Source: a virus
Length of the DNA stretch: 23,773 bases
Strand: one strand, 5' to 3'
IMG/VR virus record: IMGVR_UViG_3300025674_000397
Location: 1 to 23,773 of that record
This document shows, piece after piece, positions 18,231 through 23,773 of the stretch. A program made the translations under genes and the position numbers. Positions within the stretch are counted from its first letter, which is position 1; the number at the start of each line of letters is the position of its first letter. Under the pieces are notes generated by a model. It had not been told where the DNA came from. It did not search any database and saw only the letters and a list, made by a program, of their open reading frames with translations.

Positions 18231-18326
18231 CTTGTACTCAACACCGCGATAGCGGAGCGTATCAACACGATAACGCTCAGCACGCTTGCGCTGATTATCA
18301 AGGAAACGAATGAGATTAATAGACAT
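18225..18326 (-). CDS. 33-residue protein with C-terminal YRGVEY motif
   Basis: An ATG-to-TAA frame of 33 codons between psbA and the capsid gene. It is strongly basic (about ten Lys/Arg), begins MSINLIRFLDNQRKRAERY and ends LRYRGVEYKK. The end resembles the '(L/T)YRGVSY' motif of short cyanobacterial proteins (DUF4278), so a cyanobacterial origin alongside psbA is plausible but unproved. The start lies 2 nt downstream of one arm of the long-range stem at 18329-18407, which could control access to it. There is no Shine-Dalgarno sequence. A 60-residue frame overlaps it in another phase but has less plausible, hydrophobic and Ser-rich content. Function unknown. Confidence 0.5.
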   Translation of the reverse strand: MSINLIRFLDNQRKRAERYRVDTLRYRGVEYKK

Positions 18327-18328
18327 GG

Positions 18329-18407
18329 TTCGTACAAAATAAACCTAGTCCCCGTTCCATGACTAGGCAACATGCGGAAGCAGCGTAGCTGCAACTGAAC
18401 GTACGAA
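18329..18407 (-). ncRNA. Possible three-way-junction RNA between psbA and the 33-aa gene
   Basis: Outer arms TTCGTAC (18329-18335) and GTACGAA (18401-18407) are perfect complements. They enclose two more perfect hairpins: CCTAGTC/GACTAGG (18344-18350 with 18361-18367) and GCAGC/GCTGC with a 3-nt loop (18380-18392). Together these predict a three-way junction in the psbA 3' untranslated RNA, directly before the next start codon. There is no U-tract, so it is not a standard terminator. It could stabilise the psbA transcript or control the next gene. The fold was read by eye, not computed. Confidence 0.45.
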
Positions 18408-18411
18408 TTAA

Positions 18412-19488
18412 TTAACCAATAGTAGGGGCAGTAAGAGCTACTTCAGTAGTAGATGCAGCTGCAAGATCAAGAGGGAAGTTGTGCGCATTACGTTCATGCA
18501 TTACTTCAAAACCAAGGTTAGCACGGTTAAGAATGTCAGCCCAAGTATTAATGGTATGACCTTGACGATCAATAATAGATTGATTAAAGTTGAATCCATT
18601 CAAGTTAAACGCCATAGTGCTAACGCCAAGAGAAGTGAACCAAATCCCCAGGACGGGCCAAGCGGCAAGGAAGAAATGAAGAGAACGACTATTATTAAAC
18701 GACGCATATTGGAAGATAAGTCTGCCAAAGTAACCATGCGCAGCAACAATGTTATAAGTCTCCTCCTCCTGACCGAACTTGTAGCCATAGTTTTGGCTTT
18801 CATTTTCAGTTGTCTCACGCACCAAAGAACTGGTGACAAGACTACCATGCATAGCTGAGAACAGAGCCCCACCAAATACGCCGGCAACACCAAGCATATG
18901 GAAAGGATGCATAAGAATATTATGTTCAGCTTGGAAGACCAACATGAAGTTGAACGTACCGGAAATGCCAAGAGGCATCCCATCAGAAAAAGAACCTTGT
19001 CCAAATGGATAGACAAGGAAGACTGCAGTCGCTGCAGCCACGGGGGCAGAGTAAGCAACAAAGATCCAAGGCCTCATCCCAAGTCGGTACGAAAGTTCCC
19101 ATTCTCGTCCCAAGTAAGAGAAGATACCGATAAGGAAGTGGAACACGACGAGCTGATAAGGTCCGCCATTGTAGAGCCATTCTTCAAGGGTATTGGCTTC
19201 CCAGATCGGGTACAAATGTAGTCCAATTGCGTTACTGCTAGGCACGACGGCACCAGAGATGATGTTGTTACCATAGAGTAGAGATCCGGAGACTGGTTCA
19301 CGGATGCCATCAATGTCTACAGGAGGTGCAGCAATGAAAGCAAGAATAAAACAGGTGGTGGCGGCAAGGAGACACGGAATCATCAGTGTCCCAAACCAAC
19401 CTACATAAAGACGGTTATTGGTAGAGGTAACCCAGGAACAAAACTCTTCCCAGGTATCCCTCTGCCGAGTAAGTACAGAAGCAGCCAT
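18412..19488 (-). CDS. psbA: Photosystem II reaction-centre protein D1
   Basis: A complete, uninterrupted 358-residue D1, one residue shorter than the canonical numbering near the N-terminus. All key residues are present: TyrZ (Y160), D169, E188 and H189, the P680 ligand H197, the iron ligands H214 and H271, and the manganese ligands H331, E332, H336, D341 and A343 in '[16 protein letters not shown]'. A 15-residue C-terminal extension follows for CtpA processing. The residue matching position 130 is Glu (GREWELS), the form of high-light D1 (D1:2) in cyanobacteria. Five transmembrane helices fit the family. It replaces host D1, which turns over quickly in light, so photosynthesis can power phage production. 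It lies between scaffold and capsid and will be expressed late. There is no intron. It starts 52 nt after the barrel gene, with an AT-rich leader and no clear Shine-Dalgarno sequence. Confidence 0.99.
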   Translation of the reverse strand: MAASVLTRQRDTWEEFCSWVTSTNNRLYVGWFGTLMIPCLLAATTCFILAFIAAPPVDIDGIREPVSGSLLYGNNIISGAVVPSSNAIGLHLYPIWEANTLEEWLYNGGPYQLVVFHFLIGIFSYLGREWELSYRLGMRPWIFVAYSAPVAAATAVFLVYPFGQGSFSDGMPLGISGTFNFMLVFQAEHNILMHPFHMLGVAGVFGGALFSAMHGSLVTSSLVRETTENESQNYGYKFGQEEETYNIVAAHGYFGRLIFQYASFNNSRSLHFFLAAWPVLGIWFTSLGVSTMAFNLNGFNFNQSIIDRQGHTINTWADILNRANLGFEVMHERNAHNFPLDLAAASTTEVALTAPTIG

Positions 19489-19510
19489 AAAAATGTTTTA
19501 GTTGTGTTAA

Positions 19511-19516
19511 ATAATA
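19511..19516 (-). promoter_or_regulatory. Weak candidate -10 box before psbA
   Basis: TATTAT lies 22 nt before the psbA start in the only real gap of the accessory cassette, just downstream of an unusual G-rich run (GGTGGGTGGGTCGG on the minus strand). A convincing -35 element at normal spacing is not seen. It would allow psbA its own transcript, but the evidence is thin. Confidence 0.2.
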
Positions 19517-19540
19517 CCGACCCACCCACCACAAATTAAA

Positions 19541-19882
19541 TTAGAAGCTGTACTTCACACCAACTTTAGTACCATAACCATTGTTGTCGTCACCAGTGAT
19601 AAACGACAGCTCACCATAAGCACCCAGCTTCTCAGACAGGGGGACAGAACCACCAACTTTACCAGACAGTTCCACTTCAGACTCACCACCATCGGGAGAT
19701 ACAATAGAAGGACCACCTTGGATGTACCAGTTAGAACCTTCGTAACCAATGTGGTTGTCAATCACAGTACCATTATAATCAGAACCAGTGAAACCAGAGT
19801 TAGCTTCAATGTTCACATAAGGACCAGCAAGTGCAGGGGTTGCAGAGAGAGCAACGACAGGGAGGATAGCAAGAAATTTCAT
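19541..19882 (-). CDS. Small secreted outer-membrane-barrel-like protein
   Basis: A 113-residue protein with a clear Sec signal peptide (MKFLAILPVVALSATPALA, cleavage before G20). The mature part (about 94 residues) alternates polar and hydrophobic residues, is rich in Gly, Ser and Tyr, and ends YGTKVGVKYSF. A terminal Phe preceded by alternating aromatic/hydrophobic residues is the usual beta-signal for outer-membrane barrels inserted by BamA. The size would allow about six short strands. I recall porin-like small proteins of this kind in picocyanobacteria and their phages but cannot name a family. Its start overlaps the lysozyme stop (ATGA), so it may be coupled to lysis. It could alter the outer membrane of the infected cell (permeability, exclusion of other phages, or lysis). 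The function is inferred only. Confidence 0.75.
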   Translation of the reverse strand: MKFLAILPVVALSATPALAGPYVNIEANSGFTGSDYNGTVIDNHIGYEGSNWYIQGGPSIVSPDGGESEVELSGKVGGSVPLSEKLGAYGELSFITGDDNNGYGTKVGVKYSF

Positions 19883-20331
19883 TGTAGTTTGTTTAAAAAA
19901 GAATAAGTGTACTGTGTGCGATTACCATGAATACCCCAACCTAGCCAATACCAGGCATGGTGCATATAGTAATCAAGGGTTTGATGTTTAGTTTGAAATG
20001 CATGGAGATCATCTCTGAACTCCATCTCATTAATCATGTAGCGTGTTTGCCCCTCCAACGAGGATGGGTCACAACGCCATTGTTTGCAGAACGTTCCCAA
20101 GCCATCATAACGATGTTGGGAGGTCCATTGAATGAGCCCATAGCCACCACGAAGGCACTGATCGTAGGGCACGATGGCCCCACCCTCACATACCTTAGGG
20201 CGGAAGTTGGACTCTTGTTCTATGTTGCCCATGATCACAGCCAGGGCAGTTTTGTCAGTCACTTCAGCACGAGTCTGCAGTTGCTCTAACACATACTGTT
20301 GTGCTGGCGTGCAATCTGGGCAAGTAATCAT
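19879..20331 (-). CDS. Phage lysozyme (tail-lysozyme/endolysin family)
   Basis: A 150-residue enzyme with the signature of the phage tail lysozyme family: 'ALAVIMGNIEQESNFRP' (residues 29-45, candidate catalytic E38 or E40) and 'GGYGLIQWTSQHRYDGL' (62-78), the Gly-rich 'G.GL.QWT' strand of lysozyme folds. Six cysteines (4, 7, 48, 59, 82, 87) may form metal or disulfide pairs. There is no signal peptide or membrane anchor, so it would act from the cytoplasm after a holin, or be packaged in virions. No holin is seen in the window. Both ends overlap the neighbouring genes (ATGA at each junction). It cuts the glycan of peptidoglycan. The placement next to hli and psbA rather than with T7-style lysis genes is notable. 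Confidence 0.8.
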   Translation of the reverse strand: MITCPDCTPAQQYVLEQLQTRAEVTDKTALAVIMGNIEQESNFRPKVCEGGAIVPYDQCLRGGYGLIQWTSQHRYDGLGTFCKQWRCDPSSLEGQTRYMINEMEFRDDLHAFQTKHQTLDYYMHHAWYWLGWGIHGNRTQYTYSFLNKLQ

Positions 20332-20477
20332 TTTTTCTTAGCAGTTTTAGCTGCTCGTTTGAAGTTAGCTGCAGTAGGAGCACCAGCACTGCCGGGCTTA
20401 CGCATCTTTTCTCCAGAGCCTTGTTTAATACGCAATCGTTTTGCGTGGATGTTAGCGTAAAGACCTTGTTTAGCCAT
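20328..20477 (-). CDS. 49-residue basic conserved-type phage protein
   Basis: A 49-codon frame too short for most gene callers. It begins MAKQGLYANIHAKRLRIKQG and continues with SGEKMRKPGSAGAPTAANF, ending in a Lys-rich tail. I recall many marine phages carrying a short protein with 'YANIHAKR.RI..GSGE.MRKPG..GAPT', so I consider this a real gene, though I cannot name the family. It is highly basic with no membrane segment, suggesting nucleic acid or capsid binding. It shares bases with both neighbours: TAATG with the 22-residue gene before it and ATGA with the lysozyme after it. Confidence 0.8.
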   Translation of the reverse strand: MAKQGLYANIHAKRLRIKQGSGEKMRKPGSAGAPTAANFKRAAKTAKKK

Positions 20478-20545
20478 TACTTTTTAGACCCTTTTTTAGG
20501 GGGACGACCTTTTTGCGTACCGTAAGTACCTTTACCTTGTGGCAT
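20477..20545 (-). CDS. 22-residue AT-hook-like peptide
   Basis: A 22-codon frame beginning MPQGKGTYGTQKGRPPKKG and ending in Lys-Lys. It overlaps hli upstream and the 49-residue gene downstream, each time as TAATG. The core KGRPPKK resembles an AT-hook (GRP flanked by Lys/Arg), which binds the minor groove of AT-rich DNA. I recall nearly identical tiny proteins in other cyanophages. The precise stop/start sharing on both sides is strong evidence that it is translated. Function unknown; DNA binding is an inference from the motif. Confidence 0.7.
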   Translation of the reverse strand: MPQGKGTYGTQKGRPPKKGSKK

Positions 20546-20736
20546 TACCAAACTCCAGGGATAATTTGACCAGTTAGAGCGTAAGCGCCCAGAGCAGCCA
20601 TGACGCCCAGCATAGCAAGACGACCGTTAAGCTGCTCAGCTTTTTCATTGTGTGTCACAGTGATGTTTTCCATAATGATGGGTGGTTCTTTTGCAAAAAT
20701 GTTTTGTTGTCCGTGTTCGTTGGTAACTGTTGTCAT
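20545..20736 (-). CDS. hli: High-light-inducible protein (Hli)
   Basis: A 63-residue single-helix chlorophyll-binding protein. The diagnostic motif E..NGR.AM.G is at residues 34-44 (AEQLNGRLAMLG), followed by the membrane helix VMAALGAYALTGQIIPGVW, which runs to the end. E34, N37 and R39 are the chlorophyll-ligand and ion-pair positions of the LHC/Hli family. Residues 1-30 are a variable soluble tail; an internal ATG at codon 22 could give a 42-residue form. Hli proteins protect photosystem II and its repair by quenching excess energy and binding free chlorophyll, so it acts with psbA. The start shares a base with the scaffold stop (TGATG), so it is translated from the late structural transcript. 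Confidence 0.96.
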   Translation of the reverse strand: MTTVTNEHGQQNIFAKEPPIIMENITVTHNEKAEQLNGRLAMLGVMAALGAYALTGQIIPGVW

Positions 20737-21473
20737 CAGAATTGAATGTTAGAGCGTTCGAGTTTTTTCATTACGTCACGACGATAAGCAGGGTCGCTAT
20801 CGTAACGAGGATCGGACATAGCTTGTACAACTTCAGCCTGACTGCGGAATGCTCCACCAACACCAGGAGACTTGCCTTGAACAAGGTCAGGTTCGACACC
20901 ATTTGATTCTTGGTATCGATAAGCTAGGGCTTCAATAGCAAACCTAGCAGCAGCAGGATTACCAAGTTCCATTACTGCATCATACATTTCGATGTCTTGT
21001 TCAGACAAGTTTTGACTTGCCCAACCAAGCATTTCATTGTAATTTTTTTCACCACCAACAAGACCTTTAAGACCATTAACATCTTGGTCAGTCATTGTAG
21101 ATGATTGTTGTGAAGACTCTTGTTGAGAACGATACTCAAGATACATCTCTGCAAGCTTACTTGGATCAGCTTCAGAAATAGCTTTAACAGTTTCAGGGGT
21201 GAGTTCTGTTTGAGACTCTTCCCACAAACGATCTAAGATAGAGCCAGTGTCTTCAGGTTCTGACTCTTCAGTTTTTTCTTCAGGTTGCTCACCAAGTTTC
21301 TTTTGAAGTTCAAGGTAAGCAGCCTCAAGTTCTTCAGCGTTTTTATATTTACCAGCAAGACGCTGATCTTGCTCTTGTTCCATTTGTTCACCGACCTGAA
21401 GAGACTCTTGCTCATCAGCATTGAGTTCTCCTGCTGGGGTTTCGTCAGGAATCATGGACATTACTTCAGCCAT
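20736..21473 (-). CDS. Capsid scaffolding protein (gp9-like)
   Basis: A 245-residue, very acidic protein, between portal and capsid genes as T7 gp9 (307 residues). Residues 1-120 are rich in Glu and Gln and mostly helical or disordered (e.g. LQVGEQMEQEQDQRLAGKY, EEKTEESEPEDTGS). The middle part 'NGLKGLVGGEKNYNEMLGWASQNL' and the helical-plus-basic end 'DPAYRRDVMKKLERSNIQF' are typical of podovirus scaffolds, where the C-terminus binds capsid subunits. It guides assembly of the procapsid and leaves before DNA packaging. It starts 2 nt after the portal stop, and its own stop overlaps hli. Confidence 0.88.
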   Translation of the reverse strand: MAEVMSMIPDETPAGELNADEQESLQVGEQMEQEQDQRLAGKYKNAEELEAAYLELQKKLGEQPEEKTEESEPEDTGSILDRLWEESQTELTPETVKAISEADPSKLAEMYLEYRSQQESSQQSSTMTDQDVNGLKGLVGGEKNYNEMLGWASQNLSEQDIEMYDAVMELGNPAAARFAIEALAYRYQESNGVEPDLVQGKSPGVGGAFRSQAEVVQAMSDPRYDSDPAYRRDVMKKLERSNIQF

Positions 21474-21475
21474 AT

Positions 21476-23053
21476 TTAACTAGGTGGTTGTTGTTGTTGT
21501 TGCATTAGTCCAGGGTTAAGTTCTGGATTTTTAGATGGATCATTGATTGGTGCCTTCATAGCATCAACCTCCATCTGTTGTTGTTGCATTGCCATTTGCT
21601 GTTGCATTGCATTGGCTTGCTCTTGTTGTACTTCTTGCATTGAACGTACAAGGTTAAGTACATCAATACCTTGAGAAGCAGCAAAGCGTTTGATCACTTC
21701 ATCAGTATTAATGAATTGACCAATGGCTTCAGGTCCAAGCGTGTTAGCAAGTACAGTAAGGAACTGTGTCAAGCTATCACGATCTTGTCCGCGACCAAGT
21801 GCATTGATACCAGCAACAATCGTAGGTTTAACGATGTTCTTAGGAAGACGTGGGATCTCACCAGACTTCTGTGCAGAATCCAACTTACGATTAAGATACG
21901 GAACAAGAAACTCAACAGTCAATAGACTAAATAATCCACCGAGTTGTGACTCAAGTTCCATCTGTGTCATTCGTACTTCTTCAGCAGTAGTGCGTTCACT
22001 ATCCCTGACATTAAGAATCAGGAATGCTTCACTTAGTCTACGCTCAAGTACACCTGCCATTTCATAAGCAGTGCGGAAGTCAGCTGTCTTACCAACTTGA
22101 ATGACACCAACGTCATCAGGACGACCTTGGATGATAGCACCGTTACCAGCGTTAGCAAGGGTAGCAGGCTTGGTGGTAGAGCTGGGGCTCACCACAAACA
22201 CTACCTTAGCAGCTGCTGCGCTGCCTTCAACCAGGGCTTGTGTCAGTGCTTCAAGTGACTTCAGGTCACCGATGAACTGACCAACCCTACCACGTCCATA
22301 GTTCTCCCCATCAACAGTGTTGAACCGCAGTGGGATCCATGGGTTAGTTCCTTCAGGTGCTTTACCTTGTGAACCCTTCAGGACATGGTCGTATACTTCT
22401 TGATGCCATACAAAACGATTGTTCTCACGTCGAACATGTGTGTACACATCACATTCATCATCATAGTCACCGTAGTTATCGCTGACCATTCTATCCTTGA
22501 GATAATTCTCAGGAAGTTTATCTTCAACTAATTTTTTGTTGATGCGTTCTTTAGTGACGATTTCAATCACGTTGCCGTTGCCATCACGATCGACAACAAA
22601 GCGATTCAAAGGATAAACTTTAAGCCCTTTACGACCCATGAATACCAAAGCATTACCACCAACAACAAGGTGAAGCAGTGCTTGATGCACAGCAACACGA
22701 TCATCAGTAGCAGCAATGGATTCAAGGATGATTCGTTCGACTTTAGCAAAAGATAAATCAAGTTCAGATTTAATCTCTGGTCCCATCTCTTGACCCAACT
22801 GACTTTCGTCAAGTTGTAGTTTAAAGAAGCTGGTTTGAACGGGAAGGAGAGCTAGCATCAACTTAGATGCCAGAGTCACAACACCTTTCGCACCAACGCT
22901 TTGGTAAGGAGTCAAAAGATTTTTCATGCCGGAGACATGTTCTTCATGTCCACGAATCAAGTAAGGAAGTGTAAGTTTAGATGCCTGTTCAGCTTCGTTT
23001 AAGAACTGGGCACGGTCACTGGATAAAACGTCATATCTAGTTTTAGCAGACAT
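21476..23053 (-). CDS. Portal protein / head-tail connector (gp8-like)
   Basis: A 525-residue portal, matching T7 gp8 in size (536 residues). Family features include the N-terminal helical region 'ASKLTLPYLI', then 'LLTPYQSVGAKGVVTLASKLMLALLP', the core 'HQALLHLVVGGNALVFM' and 'LKVYPLNRFVVDRDGNGNVIEIVTKE', the 'GENYGRGRVGQFIGDLKSLEALTQALVEGSAAAAKVVFVV' helices, and 'ERTTAEEVRMTQMELESQLGG' in the wing/stem region. The last 60 residues are Gln/Met-rich and end in a poly-Gln run, DNA (ttg)n on the plus strand. Twelve copies form the DNA gate at one capsid vertex. It starts 5 nt after the preceding gene ends. Confidence 0.95.
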   Translation of the reverse strand: MSAKTRYDVLSSDRAQFLNEAEQASKLTLPYLIRGHEEHVSGMKNLLTPYQSVGAKGVVTLASKLMLALLPVQTSFFKLQLDESQLGQEMGPEIKSELDLSFAKVERIILESIAATDDRVAVHQALLHLVVGGNALVFMGRKGLKVYPLNRFVVDRDGNGNVIEIVTKERINKKLVEDKLPENYLKDRMVSDNYGDYDDECDVYTHVRRENNRFVWHQEVYDHVLKGSQGKAPEGTNPWIPLRFNTVDGENYGRGRVGQFIGDLKSLEALTQALVEGSAAAAKVVFVVSPSSTTKPATLANAGNGAIIQGRPDDVGVIQVGKTADFRTAYEMAGVLERRLSEAFLILNVRDSERTTAEEVRMTQMELESQLGGLFSLLTVEFLVPYLNRKLDSAQKSGEIPRLPKNIVKPTIVAGINALGRGQDRDSLTQFLTVLANTLGPEAIGQFINTDEVIKRFAASQGIDVLNLVRSMQEVQQEQANAMQQQMAMQQQQMEVDAMKAPINDPSKNPELNPGLMQQQQQPPS

Positions 23054-23058
23054 TGTTA

Positions 23059-23773
23059 TTATGCGAAGGATCCAGCTGTATTATTCATTGCATTTTCACC
23101 AGCAGAAACATTAAGATTACGAATGCGCAACCCTTGACGACCAAAGGTACCCGTTGCACCAGCACTAACCATGCCAGCACGTTGAGCACGTGACCTACTG
23201 AATCTTACATCAGCAGGATCAGACTGACCGTAGGCTTGAGCAATTTGCATCTGTCTACGTTGACGTTCTGCAGCTTTAGCAGCTTCTTGTTGAGCAGCTT
23301 GAAACTGACTAACCATCAACTGCATTGCACGCTCTTGAGCTTTTGCTTGCTCATCCATCCGAGCTTGCATGTCAGCTATCTGCTGATCAAACCTTTTTTG
23401 TGCTTCAGCGTATGGATCAACGGTAGGACCACCTCCACCGCCGCCTCCACCGCCTCCGCCACCGCCGTCTCCTCCACCGCCTCCTCCAGTGGTGTCGCCA
23501 CCGCCGGTACTGGCTCCACCGCCGTCTCCTCCACCGCCTGTTGATGGAGTACCACCTCCAGTGGGGCCTGAAGGGGTTGTTGGCTGTTGGATTACAACAG
23601 TAGGTGCTTGTTTTTGCTGTGGTGGTGGTGCAGGAGGTCGATAAGTGTTGGTATTTCTGATACCATAATTAAAAGTTTGACTTGCTTCCTTTTGTATCTG
23701 TTGTTGACGTTGTTGTTTTACAAAGTCTTTGCCAGACATTCCAGATTTTTCTGCCGCTTGAGCAGCAGCCAAG
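23059..23773 (-). CDS. Gly/Pro-rich protein before the portal, 5' end outside window
   Basis: The frame is open to the right edge. The first codon usable as a start in the window is a TTG at 23772, which I do not trust, so the N-terminus is probably outside. Visible parts are a Gln/Lys-rich segment, a Pro-rich segment (RPPAPPPQQKQAP), a poly-Gly/Ser/Thr linker of about 60 residues, a Gln/Ala/Arg-rich coiled coil (about residues 120-180 of the visible part) and a basic C-terminus 'FSRSRAQRAGMVSAGATGTFGRQGLRIRNLNVSAG'. The position just before the portal and the basic, Gly-containing end recall T7 gp7.3 (a tail/adsorption protein), but similarity is weak. I cannot assign a function. It is probably a minor virion or assembly protein. 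Confidence 0.7.
   Translation of the reverse strand, partial: LAAAQAAEKSGMSGKDFVKQQRQQQIQKEASQTFNYGIRNTNTYRPPAPPPQQKQAPTVVIQQPTTPSGPTGGGTPSTGGGGDGGGASTGGGDTTGGGGGGDGGGGGGGGGGGGGPTVDPYAEAQKRFDQQIADMQARMDEQAKAQERAMQLMVSQFQAAQQEAAKAAERQRRQMQIAQAYGQSDPADVRFSRSRAQRAGMVSAGATGTFGRQGLRIRNLNVSAGENAMNNTAGSFA
23461..23539. repeat. 22-nt direct repeat in poly-glycine linker
   Basis: accgccgtctcctccaccgc plus ct occurs at 23461-23482 and again at 23518-23539, 57 nt (19 codons) apart. It lies in a GC-rich low-complexity tract (about 23430-23570) encoding Gly-rich linker. Such tracts expand and contract readily. Confidence 0.75.

Noticed and set aside
18212-18394. 60-residue minus-strand frame between psbA and capsid
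   Set aside because: It overlaps the more plausible 33-residue gene in another phase, crosses the inverted repeats, and has a random-looking hydrophobic/Ser-rich composition.
18481-18858. Plus-strand frame within psbA
   Set aside because: A shadow of the highly conserved D1 gene, with no independent support.
19489-19540. Strong promoter for psbA
   Set aside because: Only a -10-like TATTAT is visible, without a -35 box; listed at low confidence.
23770-23772. TTG as start of the Gly-rich protein
   Set aside because: The frame remains open to the window edge, so this is only the first possible start codon, not evidence for the true N-terminus.

Overview
This window is a late-gene (virion morphogenesis) segment of a T7-like cyanophage, a podovirus that very probably infects marine Synechococcus or Prochlorococcus. 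Two lines of evidence support this. First, the head and tail genes follow the T7 order (portal gp8, scaffold gp9, capsid gp10, tail tubes gp11 and gp12, internal proteins gp14, gp15 and gp16, fibre gp17). Second, two photosynthesis genes, hli (high-light-inducible protein) and psbA (photosystem II D1), sit between scaffold and capsid, a position I recall for T7-like cyanophages such as P-SSP7. Every supported gene is on the minus strand, so transcription runs from high to low coordinates. The host genus cannot be fixed from the sequence.

In transcription order: a Gly/Pro-rich protein cut by the right edge (23773-23059); portal (23053-21476); scaffold (21473-20736). Next comes an accessory cassette: hli, a 22-residue AT-hook-like peptide, a 49-residue basic protein, a lysozyme, a small secreted outer-membrane-barrel-like protein, psbA, and a 33-residue protein ending in a YRGVEY motif. 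From scaffold to the barrel protein, five consecutive gene junctions overlap by stop/start sharing (TGATG, TAATG, TAATG, ATGA, ATGA). Around psbA the layout changes to non-coding structured sequence: a possible three-way-junction RNA downstream of psbA, then a tRNA-like element with a cloverleaf-spaced 3' half but almost no D-arm, then a run of palindromes before the capsid gene.

The major capsid gene (18033-16909) is followed by a strong UUCG-tetraloop intrinsic terminator, placed like T7 T-phi. Then come tail tube A (16844-16221), tail tube B (16221-13654, carrying a fibre-type module near its C-terminus), three internal/ejection proteins (13651-5447; the middle one ends in a lambda-R-like lytic transglycosylase domain), and an adhesion module. 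That module holds a T7-type fibre with a beta-helix, a two-LamG-domain protein, a 65-residue protein, and a long repeat-rich fibre that runs off the left edge.

The structural genes build the capsid, tail and ejection machine. The hli and psbA products should sustain host photosystem II during infection, and they are expressed with the late structural genes. No stretch longer than 300 bases lacks a gene; the longest gap (18034-18224) holds the tRNA-like element and the capsid leader. No integrase, replication gene, CRISPR array or insertion sequence is present.
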